Origin: Polaribacter haliotis
Lineage (GTDB): Bacteria > Bacteroidota > Bacteroidia > Flavobacteriales > Flavobacteriaceae
DNA length: 64,000 nucleotides
Direction: 5' to 3'
Assembly: GCF_014784055.1 (NCBI RefSeq)
Contig: NZ_CP061813.1
Location: 1,203,501-1,267,500, forward strand
Positions 1-8,566 of the stretch are shown piece after piece. The translations under genes and the position numbers were made by a program. Positions within the stretch are counted from its first letter, which is position 1; every line of letters begins with the position of its first letter. The notes under the pieces were generated by a model. The model saw only the letters and a program-made list of their open reading frames with translations, made no database searches and had not been told where the DNA came from.

Positions 1-58
1 AAACACCACCTCCACCAGTAATAATTATTACTTTATCTTTTATATTGAATAAATTCAT
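1..58 (-). CDS. Short-chain dehydrogenase/reductase, N-terminal fragment
   Basis: Only the first 19 codons are in the window, starting with the ATG at 58. The peptide contains a hydrophobic strand followed by ITGGGGV, the start of the glycine-rich nucleotide-binding loop (TGxxxGxG) of the short-chain dehydrogenase family. It lies 26 bases downstream of the esterase stop on the same strand, so it probably belongs to the same polysaccharide locus. SDRs in this position often act on uronate-derived sugars such as fructuronate or mannonate, but nothing in this fragment shows the substrate; that part is inference. Confidence 0.6.
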   Translation of the reverse strand, partial: MNLFNIKDKVIIITGGGGV

Positions 59-84
59 ATTTTCTATTTTTAATCTTTAAACTA

Positions 85-891
85 TTAACCTTTAAAAAAA
101 TCACTCATAAATAAAATTTGATATTTAAGAGAATTTCTCCAATAATTAGGGCTGTGACCTCCAGGACGTTCTATATAATCGTGTGGAATATTACGCTCTA
201 ATAATTTTTTATGCATTCTCTTATTGGCATCGTAAAAGAAATCTGAAGTACCACAATCGAAAATTAATTTTAAATGGCTTCCTTTTAAAAGATGAATCAT
301 ATTTATGACTGTGTTGTTTTCCCAAACTTCTTTGTTTGTTGCATAATCGCCCAAACGTTTGCTCAAATCCCAATTTTTCGGAAAGGGTCTAATATCAAGT
401 CCACCACTCATACTACCTGCTGCCCCAAAAACATCTTGATTTCTAAAGGATAAATAAAAAGCTCCATGACCACCCATGCTTAAACCCAAAACTGCTCTTC
501 CTTTTCGGTCTTTTATTGTATTGTAATTAGCATCGATATAATTTACCAATTCCTTAGTTACATAGGTTTCGTATTGCACGTTTTTGTCAATAGGACTATC
601 GAAATACCAGCTTGTAATTGCATCCGGACAAACAATAATCATATGATGTTCGTTCGCATATTTTTGAAGGTTTGGAAACCTCTTTACCCAAATTGAAAAA
701 TAACCTCCAGCTCCATGCAACATATAGAGCACTGGTAATTTTGCGTTTTGTTTTTGATATCCTTTAGGAAGAATAATTAAGTTTGAAATCTCTTTATTCA
801 TCACCTTACTTTTAACAGTAAGCGTATCTATTTCTGCTTTTGCAGTAAAAATATTTACTAAAAGAAATAAAAATGTAAATGCTACTTTCAT
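85..891 (-). CDS. Secreted CE1-like alpha/beta-hydrolase esterase
   Basis: 268 residues with an N-terminal signal peptide (about residues 1-19). It is an alpha/beta-hydrolase of the esterase D / carbohydrate esterase 1 type. The nucleophile elbow GLSMGG places the catalytic serine at 138; an LHGAGG oxyanion-side motif is at 58-63; the acid is probably Asp217 in CGTSD, and His246 in GGHS completes the triad. CE1 enzymes remove acetyl or feruloyl groups from polysaccharides. It is the penultimate gene of the operon, 12 bases after a GH97 gene, so it likely deacylates side chains so that the glycosidases can act. The acyl group cannot be told from the sequence. Confidence 0.82.
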   Translation of the reverse strand: MKVAFTFLFLLVNIFTAKAEIDTLTVKSKVMNKEISNLIILPKGYQKQNAKLPVLYMLHGAGGYFSIWVKRFPNLQKYANEHHMIIVCPDAITSWYFDSPIDKNVQYETYVTKELVNYIDANYNTIKDRKGRAVLGLSMGGHGAFYLSFRNQDVFGAAGSMSGGLDIRPFPKNWDLSKRLGDYATNKEVWENNTVINMIHLLKGSHLKLIFDCGTSDFFYDANKRMHKKLLERNIPHDYIERPGGHSPNYWRNSLKYQILFMSDFFKG

Positions 892-903
892 TAGTTGTTT
901 TTC

Positions 904-2811
904 TTATTTAATTGGAACTATTCTTATCGCATTTCCACCACCAGATGCTAATTTTAATTCTAAAATAGTTTTAGAATTTACTACTAATTCTTGGGTTGTA
1001 TATGCTTCTCTATTATTTATATAATGGGTGTCTGGAGCATCTTCATATAAAAATGCTTTGTACTTTGTATTTGGTTCTAAAAAATTAAAATTTAAAGTGA
1101 TTGTTCTCGGTTCACGAGTTGTTAAACTCCCTACAAACCAATTTTTTCCTTGACGACGAGCGACAGAAATATAACTTTCTATATCTCCACCTAAAACTTT
1201 ATATTCATCAAACTGATTAGGGATATGTTTTACAAAATCGAATAAATCTGCTTTTTCGTTATAATTTTCTGGAGCATCTGGTAAAACCGATAAACCACTA
1301 AAAATAACAACCAATTTTGCATTTTCTGCAGCAACTGTTCCTGGAATAAACTTAAATACTCTTGGGCGAACCTCATTTCCCTCAAAACCATACCAACCAT
1401 TACACATATCTATCGGGCCAGAAATCATATTGATAAAAGCCTGAGAAACCACAGTTTCTGGATAATAAGAATACTTCGCATCTGCCTGACTGTGGCAATA
1501 TTCACGTGTAAATGTATTTGGCCACGTACGTTCATCTCCACTTGGAGGAATTGGGCTGTCGTGAAAATTAACCATTAATTTATACTTGGCACATAATTCA
1601 ATTACTTTTCGAGTTTGCAACACTTTTTCTTGCCCGCCAGAAGTCATAAAACCATATTTTACGCCAACAGCACCCCAATCGCTAAATTGTTTTAAAACAC
1701 GTTCCATACCAAACTTTTTTGCTCCAATATCATTCAAATATAAAATAATTCCGACTCCTTTTTCTTTCGCGTATCTTAAATTTTCTTCAATATTAATTTC
1801 TTTGTTAGATTTTGTTGGGTCTGAATTATCACTAAATTCTGGCCCATACCAATCTGCATCCATTAAAAGAAAATCTACATTATTTTTAGAGGCAAAATCA
1901 ATTAATTTTTTATGTGAAGGTGTATTTAAACCATACGTAAAACCGTCTTTATTTTTGAAACCCCAAACTCTCCAGTCCCACATAGAGACTCCAGATTTTA
2001 TCCAGGAAGTATCTTCTATTTTTGAAGGTGGATTCAAATTAACTAACAAATTGCTTTCCACCAACATTCCTGGACTTGTACCTATAAAAAGGGTTCTCCA
2101 AGAAGTTTTCATGCCAGTTTTTGCTTTTGAAGCCCCTTGAACTTCACATTGAAAAGTATCTGGTTTTCCATTTTTTCTCAATTTAAAGTTTGAAAAATCA
2201 TAAATACCTGCTTCATGAATCGCTAAATATAGGTTTTTTGAAGCTTGTAAAACCAGTGGCGTATGTATAGAGCTTTCAATAGTAACTGCTGCATTGATGG
2301 ATAATGGTCCTAAATTATCACGTTCTGCATTTGCAGACCACCAAGTAAAATCATCCGTAAAAGAAAACTCGGAATAATCTTTTTCAATACTAAATTCTGA
2401 TAAATTTTCTTGTTTTGGAACCCCATATCTAAACGCAATACCATCGTTATAAGCTCTAAAAATGATATTTAGTTTTTTAGGGTTTTCTGATACATCTTCT
2501 AAACTTACTGTCAGTTCATTATAATGATTTTGAATATTTTTATTCTTCCACCATTTCATTTCATAGTTTTCAGTAAACTCCTTAGAACTACTTTTTAGTG
2601 CTTTAAACTCATCAGCAAAAGCGGTATTTAATTTTAAACCCAGTTTAGAATTCTGAATAATTTTAGTACCATTTACCACTACATTATAAGTAGGTGTTCC
2701 TTTATTTAGATTAAAAGTTATTGCTATATTTTTATCTGGAGAATTTACCTGATAACTTTGAGAGTTTGCAAAAAAAGGTAACCCCAGTAAAAGGATATAT
2801 ATAAATTTCAT
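904..2811 (-). CDS. Glycoside hydrolase family 97, divergent active site
   Basis: 635 residues with a cleavable signal peptide (about 1-18), so probably periplasmic. It has the three GH97 parts: an N-terminal beta-sandwich (about 20-260), a TIM barrel (about 265-530) and a C-terminal beta-domain ending in a Gly-rich strand (about 540-635). Compared with SusB-type enzymes, the NAHE base position reads NFHDSP (Asp418), and the segment that should carry the catalytic acid reads TREYCHSQADA (436-445), with no Glu at the RGxE position. GH97 includes inverting alpha-glucosidases and retaining alpha-galactosidases; this sequence matches neither signature, so the substrate and mechanism are open. It follows the SusB-type gene by six bases. 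Confidence 0.88.
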   Translation of the reverse strand: MKFIYILLLGLPFFANSQSYQVNSPDKNIAITFNLNKGTPTYNVVVNGTKIIQNSKLGLKLNTAFADEFKALKSSSKEFTENYEMKWWKNKNIQNHYNELTVSLEDVSENPKKLNIIFRAYNDGIAFRYGVPKQENLSEFSIEKDYSEFSFTDDFTWWSANAERDNLGPLSINAAVTIESSIHTPLVLQASKNLYLAIHEAGIYDFSNFKLRKNGKPDTFQCEVQGASKAKTGMKTSWRTLFIGTSPGMLVESNLLVNLNPPSKIEDTSWIKSGVSMWDWRVWGFKNKDGFTYGLNTPSHKKLIDFASKNNVDFLLMDADWYGPEFSDNSDPTKSNKEINIEENLRYAKEKGVGIILYLNDIGAKKFGMERVLKQFSDWGAVGVKYGFMTSGGQEKVLQTRKVIELCAKYKLMVNFHDSPIPPSGDERTWPNTFTREYCHSQADAKYSYYPETVVSQAFINMISGPIDMCNGWYGFEGNEVRPRVFKFIPGTVAAENAKLVVIFSGLSVLPDAPENYNEKADLFDFVKHIPNQFDEYKVLGGDIESYISVARRQGKNWFVGSLTTREPRTITLNFNFLEPNTKYKAFLYEDAPDTHYINNREAYTTQELVVNSKTILELKLASGGGNAIRIVPIK

Positions 2812-2817
2812 CTACTA

Positions 2818-4932
2818 TTATTTTTTGATTAAGCTAATCGCAAATCCACCACCTTCAGCTAATTTTAAAGTCAGTTTTGTTTTATTATTGATGCTTATTT
2901 TTTCAATAGCTAAATCTAAAGGGTTTTTATTCCAATGTGCATTTTTTCCATCTTTATAGATTGTTGCTTCATATTCTTGGTGATCATCTAAGAAACTAAA
3001 AGACATATCTATATCTCGTTTATTTTGATCTGTAATACTTCCAACAAACCAATTTCCTGTTTCGCGTTCCTTTCTTGCAATCGTAACAAAATCGCCCACT
3101 TCTCCGTTTAAAACTTTGGTTTCTTCCCAATTAACCCCAACATCTTTAATAAATTGAAATACTGCAGGATTCGCTTCATAATGCTCAATTAAATCTGCTG
3201 CCATTTGCACAGGGCTGTAAATAACAACGTACAAAGCCAATTGTTTCGCTAAAGTTGTATTTACTTGATTATTTGGTCGAAAACCATCTAATTTTATGTT
3301 GAAAATCCCAGGTGTAAAATCGATAGGTCCAGAAAGCATTCTCGTAAATGCAACGATTGGCAAATGTTCTGGCGGATTTCCTCCATCTGGACTCCAAGCA
3401 TTAAATTCTTGTCCACGAACGCCTTCTCGAGAAATTATATTTGGGTACGTTCTTCTTAAACCTGTTGCTTTAATAGGTTCGTGGGCATTTACAGCTATTT
3501 TATATTTTGCCGCTTTTATAGCTGCATTATTATATTGATTCACCATATATTGTCCATGATGATAACCGCCTTCAATTTTACCAACATAACCAGATTTTAG
3601 TGAATGCATACCATGTTTTTTCATTAAAGCATAGGCTGTATCTTGTTGTTTTTCGTAGGTTGCTACTGCTGCTGAAGTTTCGTGATGCATAATAATTTCT
3701 ACTCCTTTTTCTTTTGCATATCGAGAAACCTCTTCTAAATCGTAATCTGGATATGGAGTTACATAATCAAATAATCCTACTTTAATTTTACGATCCCAAC
3801 CTGTATTCCAGCCTTCTACTAAAACACCTTTCATGTTATTTTTTGCTGCAAAATCGATAAACTTTTTAGTGTTTTCTGTAGTTGCTCCATGTTTTGGATT
3901 TCTTTTTCCAGTATCTATCCAGTTTTCGTTCTCATCTAAACTCATTCCATAAGCCCAAGAAGATTTTTTCAAATGCATTTCCCACCAAATACCAACATAT
4001 TTCATCGGTTTTACCCAAGAAACATCACCCAGTTTATTAGGCTCATTCAGGTTTACTATTAATTTAGATGCTATTAAATCTGGAGCATTATCTGCTATTT
4101 GAACAGTTCTCCAAGGTGTTGTAAAAGGCAAACTTCGTTTTACTTTATAATTTGCATTTTTAGCACCAACTAAATGACTTTTTAAGTCTAAATTTTTAGT
4201 ATCAATACTTAAAGTCATTCCAGAATAATCCACTAATGCTGCTTCGTGAAAACTTAAATGCAATCCGTTTTTACCCACCATTGTTACAGGCGTATTTACA
4301 GCATTTACAGGAACTGTAACTACTGGCAAACCTTCTTTTTTTGCTACTTCTACTGCATTCACCTCAGAAAGTTGTGTTGTTTGATATAAATTCTCATAAC
4401 TATCCCAATTTGCAGGAATCCAAAATGTTTTAAAATCTTGGGTTAAATTGAATTCTGTATTTTCTTCCCTTATTAAAGCTTCTTTCCAATTTTCTTGTTC
4501 TGGAAATTCATATCTGAAACCTATACCATTATTATAAGCTTTAAAAACAATATTTAACTTTCTATTTGGAGTTGATTTTTCTTTTAATTCAACCTTTAAT
4601 TCGGTATAATTATTTACAACATCTAATTGCTCTCCCCAAGGCATTTGCCAAGTTTCATTAAAAGTACTTGTTTTAGTATTTACAATTTCGAAATTGTCTT
4701 TTAAAGATTTTTTATCTATAAAATCGAAACCTAAAAAAGAGGTATCAATTACAGTTTCATTTTTAAATTTGACATAATAAAATGGGCTACCGTCTTTTGA
4801 TACATTAAAATTTATTTCCAAATTATTATCTGGAGATGCTATTTTACTTGTTTTATGCTGAAGATTATTGCAAGAAACTAAACAAAATACTGCAATTACT
4901 AATGTTACTATTCTCATGATTTTATGGTTCAT
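2818..4932 (-). CDS. susB: SusB-type inverting alpha-glucosidase, GH97
   Basis: 704-residue lipoprotein (lipobox ending at Cys21). Beta-sandwich, TIM barrel and C-terminal beta-domain are in GH97 order. It keeps all three glutamates that define the inverting SusB class: Glu418 in HHET and Glu485 in NAHEP (base positions, matching SusB Glu439 and Glu508) and Glu509 in RGQE (acid, matching SusB Glu532). SusB removes glucose from the non-reducing end of alpha-gluco-oligosaccharides in the periplasm. Among the three GH97 proteins here it is the only one for which alpha-glucosidase activity is a safe reading. A second possible start at codon 6 would leave the lipobox intact. It lies 3 bases downstream of the GH63-like gene. 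Confidence 0.9.
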   Translation of the reverse strand: MNHKIMRIVTLVIAVFCLVSCNNLQHKTSKIASPDNNLEINFNVSKDGSPFYYVKFKNETVIDTSFLGFDFIDKKSLKDNFEIVNTKTSTFNETWQMPWGEQLDVVNNYTELKVELKEKSTPNRKLNIVFKAYNNGIGFRYEFPEQENWKEALIREENTEFNLTQDFKTFWIPANWDSYENLYQTTQLSEVNAVEVAKKEGLPVVTVPVNAVNTPVTMVGKNGLHLSFHEAALVDYSGMTLSIDTKNLDLKSHLVGAKNANYKVKRSLPFTTPWRTVQIADNAPDLIASKLIVNLNEPNKLGDVSWVKPMKYVGIWWEMHLKKSSWAYGMSLDENENWIDTGKRNPKHGATTENTKKFIDFAAKNNMKGVLVEGWNTGWDRKIKVGLFDYVTPYPDYDLEEVSRYAKEKGVEIIMHHETSAAVATYEKQQDTAYALMKKHGMHSLKSGYVGKIEGGYHHGQYMVNQYNNAAIKAAKYKIAVNAHEPIKATGLRRTYPNIISREGVRGQEFNAWSPDGGNPPEHLPIVAFTRMLSGPIDFTPGIFNIKLDGFRPNNQVNTTLAKQLALYVVIYSPVQMAADLIEHYEANPAVFQFIKDVGVNWEETKVLNGEVGDFVTIARKERETGNWFVGSITDQNKRDIDMSFSFLDDHQEYEATIYKDGKNAHWNKNPLDLAIEKISINNKTKLTLKLAEGGGFAISLIKK

Positions 4933-4935
4933 AAT

Positions 4936-6615
4936 TTAAATTTGAAAAGTGTTTTCTCCCTTTTTAACGATTATTTCTTTTGCTATTTTGCCATGATTAA
5001 TTTGTAACGTGTATTTTTTATCTGAAGTTACTTTTAAAGTCAATTTATTATTATTTGGTATGGCAATCAAACTTGTTAAAACACCATTAAATTTATAGTT
5101 TTTACAACCTGATTTCTGCTCCGAATTAATGTTCCAAACCAATGTATTTGTTTCTGCATTTGGTTTTAATCCTATTGCATATTCCATTAAATATAAAATA
5201 GGGCCAATTCCAGACCAACCTACAAAATCTTTTCTTGAAGGACGACCTTGAGTGATGTCACTTGCAGCATAATTTTCCCAAATTGTTCCAGTGTTTTTGT
5301 AGACTGTATTTACACTTGTTAAATGGTTTAAAGCGATTTCACGTGCTAATTCTTTGTAACCATAATTCTCTAAACCTCTTAAAACCATGGTTTCGGTTGG
5401 TGCCCAAACAGATCCTTTCCAATAACCACCATCTGGATGATACCCTTCTTGGTCTGCTGCCAATGTAGGTACTCTATGTTTTGTTTTAAAAGTTTTTGGA
5501 TTGTTTAACTCATCTACAAGTAATTGTGCTCTTTCTTTTGTTGGAATTTCGGCAAGCATTGTCCAAAAACCTGCAATTGTTTTTACAGGGACCAATTCTC
5601 CTTTTAATGTTAGGTCATAATAGAAGTTTTCTCGTTCATTCCACATTAAGTCGTTTACTTTCGAGGCTATTTCTTTATATTCTTTTTGATAAGAAATAGC
5701 TTCTTTTGATTTCCCAATAATTGTTGCAATCGTGGATAAATCTTTGGCAACCATCGCCATTTCCGAAGAAATATCGATTCCACAACCTCCACCTTTTAAA
5801 TAAGGATTTCTTGTGGAATTATCCATACTTGCCCAATCTGTAATGTAAAGTCCATTTCCTTGTTTCAAATACAGTTTTAATGCTTCAAAATATTTAACCA
5901 ATGGTAAATACACCATTTTTAAACGTTTTACATTTCCACTATATTTAAAATGTTCTAATTCTGCCCAACTTGTAATTGGATGATCTAAACGATCTAAAGT
6001 AAGATAAGATGGTGGTGGAACTTCTCGTCCAACATAAGTTACAGGATTATAACCTTCTACTTTATTTTCTAAATCCCAACCAGTGTAAGAGTAAAAAGGT
6101 CGTTTTAATTTATTTAGATTGTGTTCAGGCACACCTCCATTTGTTTCGTAAAGCTGACAAGATATTTCTCCGTTTTCGAACTGATGTGCGTAAAAATTAT
6201 CCAAACTACTAATTCCAGGAACTAAATCGTAAGCTACATTGCAAAACATGGTCATAAAAGAAGTATCCCACAAATAAAAGCGTTCGTTAAAAGCTTCATC
6301 TATATAATTGGATACATTTCCAGAACCTTCCTGTGGTTGTCTAAAATGATCGAAGGCCAGTTTCCAAGCACCCCAATATAAATCGACAAACTCTTTTTGC
6401 TCGTCAAAAATAGGACTTGGCATTTGATCCTTTATTCCAACAAAAGTTGGAATGCTTTTTTCTACATATTCTTTTTTGCTGAAATACAATCCTCCTTTGG
6501 GTAAATCTGGATGATTTTTTTCAATATAAACTTGTTTATTTGAGGAACAACTCACAAACAAACTAAACATTGATAATAATATAAAACCTACTTTTATCTT
6601 TTTTGTTACACTCAT
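4936..6615 (-). CDS. GH63/GH37-like (alpha/alpha)6 glycosidase lipoprotein
   Basis: 559 residues, lipoprotein signal with Cys23. The body is an (alpha/alpha)6-barrel glycosidase of the trehalase/MGH1-like group: it has DWASMDNS (Asp265 as the likely general acid, in the place of the family's WxSGxDxSPR motif), GGYWKGSVWAP (396-406) and GTIWENY with Glu447 as the likely base, followed by a Trp/Gly segment near DFVGWSGIGP. These groups invert alpha-linkages such as trehalose, alpha-mannosyl or alpha-glucosyl units. It is co-transcribed between two GH97 genes, which suggests it acts on another alpha-linked decoration of the same glycan. The family assignment is good; a trehalase function is unlikely, given the setting. 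Confidence 0.8.
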   Translation of the reverse strand: MSVTKKIKVGFILLSMFSLFVSCSSNKQVYIEKNHPDLPKGGLYFSKKEYVEKSIPTFVGIKDQMPSPIFDEQKEFVDLYWGAWKLAFDHFRQPQEGSGNVSNYIDEAFNERFYLWDTSFMTMFCNVAYDLVPGISSLDNFYAHQFENGEISCQLYETNGGVPEHNLNKLKRPFYSYTGWDLENKVEGYNPVTYVGREVPPPSYLTLDRLDHPITSWAELEHFKYSGNVKRLKMVYLPLVKYFEALKLYLKQGNGLYITDWASMDNSTRNPYLKGGGCGIDISSEMAMVAKDLSTIATIIGKSKEAISYQKEYKEIASKVNDLMWNERENFYYDLTLKGELVPVKTIAGFWTMLAEIPTKERAQLLVDELNNPKTFKTKHRVPTLAADQEGYHPDGGYWKGSVWAPTETMVLRGLENYGYKELAREIALNHLTSVNTVYKNTGTIWENYAASDITQGRPSRKDFVGWSGIGPILYLMEYAIGLKPNAETNTLVWNINSEQKSGCKNYKFNGVLTSLIAIPNNNKLTLKVTSDKKYTLQINHGKIAKEIIVKKGENTFQI

Positions 6616-6647
6616 TTTTTCTAACTACTATAATAGATTTAATTACT

Positions 6648-8561
6648 TTACTTTCTCGAAATCACAAGTGCCAAACCAGAATCCTTTTCTAATTTTCTAC
6701 TGAATGTTGTCGTTTTATCAATATTCATTTTTTCTATTGCAACTTTGTTTTCTTTTAATCCTTTTGAATCTTGTGAATACAAAATAGCTTCGTAAATTGC
6801 ATCAGCTTCTAAAAAATCAAAAGTAATGTTTAAGGTTCGCTCTTTATTGGCTGCTAAAGAACCTACAAACCAATTATCGTCACTTTTTCTTGCAATGGTT
6901 GCATAATCTTCCATGTGACTTTCTAAAATCTTAGTATCATCCCAAACTGTTGGTAAAGCATCATAAAATTTAAGTGCATCACTTTCGCGTAAAACTTTAT
7001 CATTTTCTCCTGCACCACCTACTTTATGAGGTGAATTTTCTGGACGATCGTACCAAAACAAAAACTGCCAAGGCGAATACAGCATAATAGACTTTGCCAT
7101 TTGTGCTGATTTTCCTCCCATTTTTTCTGATACTCGTGCTGCTAAAAAGCAATTGGTATTATCTCCTGCTCCTACTAACATTCGTGTAAAAAGCGTAGTA
7201 ATACTGTGTGAAACTGACGGACTTTCCTCATCTCCTCTAATGCCTTCTTGTGTCATTAAATTTGGATACGTTCGTGAGTAACCTGTTGGTCTATAATCGT
7301 CGTGAATATCTACCATTAAATGATGTTTTGCCGCTTTTCGAATCGCTTCATGTAACCAAATTGTCCATTTTTGCGAGCCTACATTTACAAAACCATATTT
7401 TACACCTGCAATTCCCCAAGATTCGTATAAAGGTAAAACTTGGTCTAATTGTTTTGACATCGCTCTTTGGTTGATGTATAGTAAAACGCCAATTCCTTTT
7501 TCTTTTCCATAAGCAATCACTTCATGTAAATCTAAAGGCCCAGGAGACCTATCTGGATCTACAGTTATGGTTGATGCATCTTCTGCATCGTCATATTCGT
7601 GGCCATACCAACCAGCATCAAACTCTATATATTGCAAATTATGTTTTACTGCAAAATCTACACAAGCTTTTCCTCCTTTTGTGGTTAATGTTACTTCGCG
7701 AATAACCTTTCCTGGCTTTATCCAAGAAACATCTTCAATTTGATTTGGCTCATTTAAATTCTCTAAAAAGTAATTGTTTTCCAATAAATTTCCTGGAGTT
7801 TTGCCTACCATTACATAACGCCAAGGTGACTTGTAATTTGCTTTTTTCAAATCTACTTCTCCATCTAATTCTATTTGTAATGCGTGCGATTTATTTGCAT
7901 GTTTTTTAAACTTTCCTCTTGCATAATTTACCAATGCAGCTTCTCCTAACGCTAAATACGAAGAATCGTTTTGTTTGATTACAAAAGGTCTTTCAGCAAC
8001 AGTTCCAATGGAATTAATTGTTGTTTTTGAGTAATGCCCTTGAGATACATCTGTTGCCCAAGTTTGGTAATCTTTATCAAACTCAAAGGCAGTCGATTCT
8101 TGTTTTAGCACCACATTTTCAAAAGCTTTTCCTTTAAAAATATAGCGAAAAGCAACACCTTCATCATACAAACGACATTCTATTTCTAAATCGCTGTTAG
8201 CATTATTTGTATCAGCGATTGTTATTAGTGCATTGTTATAATTGTCGATAATTTTGTTGCGTTCTCCATACAAAGGTTCCCACATTTCTTTGTGTGAAGT
8301 TTTTGTAATTTCCTTTACTTCGAAACCATTTTTAAAAATCTCAGTATCTTTTAAAATACCTGCTAAATCAATATTTAATTTTTCTAAGTTTGATTGCTTT
8401 AGAACTAAGTTTAAAGTTGTTGCTTCTTTATGAATTTCTAAAGACAAGTTCTCAGAAGGACTTGTTAATGAAATTTCATTTTTATTCACTTTCTCTGTTT
8501 GACAAGAAGTGAAAATTAGCATCGCTAAAACTAAAATGGTTGATGAGATATATTTCTTCAT
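6648..8561 (-). CDS. Glycoside hydrolase family 97, HDD/RGDE variant
   Basis: 637-residue lipoprotein (lipobox SC at Cys20) with the GH97 domain order. The active-site strands read DIHDDYRPTG (Asp421 and Asp422 where SusB has the base Glu in NAHE) and IRGDEES (Glu445 at the acid position), while the first SusB base, HHET, is replaced by LYINQR. The acid is thus kept and the inverting bases are lost, as expected for a GH97 enzyme that is not a SusB-type inverter and may be retaining. Known retaining GH97 enzymes include alpha-galactosidases, but the exact nucleophile position cannot be assigned here by eye. It sits 5 bases after the GH2 gene. Confidence 0.88.
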   Translation of the reverse strand: MKKYISSTILVLAMLIFTSCQTEKVNKNEISLTSPSENLSLEIHKEATTLNLVLKQSNLEKLNIDLAGILKDTEIFKNGFEVKEITKTSHKEMWEPLYGERNKIIDNYNNALITIADTNNANSDLEIECRLYDEGVAFRYIFKGKAFENVVLKQESTAFEFDKDYQTWATDVSQGHYSKTTINSIGTVAERPFVIKQNDSSYLALGEAALVNYARGKFKKHANKSHALQIELDGEVDLKKANYKSPWRYVMVGKTPGNLLENNYFLENLNEPNQIEDVSWIKPGKVIREVTLTTKGGKACVDFAVKHNLQYIEFDAGWYGHEYDDAEDASTITVDPDRSPGPLDLHEVIAYGKEKGIGVLLYINQRAMSKQLDQVLPLYESWGIAGVKYGFVNVGSQKWTIWLHEAIRKAAKHHLMVDIHDDYRPTGYSRTYPNLMTQEGIRGDEESPSVSHSITTLFTRMLVGAGDNTNCFLAARVSEKMGGKSAQMAKSIMLYSPWQFLFWYDRPENSPHKVGGAGENDKVLRESDALKFYDALPTVWDDTKILESHMEDYATIARKSDDNWFVGSLAANKERTLNITFDFLEADAIYEAILYSQDSKGLKENKVAIEKMNIDKTTTFSRKLEKDSGLALVISRK

Positions 8562-8566
8562 TATTT

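Noticed and set aside
1586..2140. Long plus-strand reading frame opposite the GH97 gene
   Set aside because: It lies wholly inside a clear GH97 gene on the other strand; the protein has no family features and is a shadow frame.
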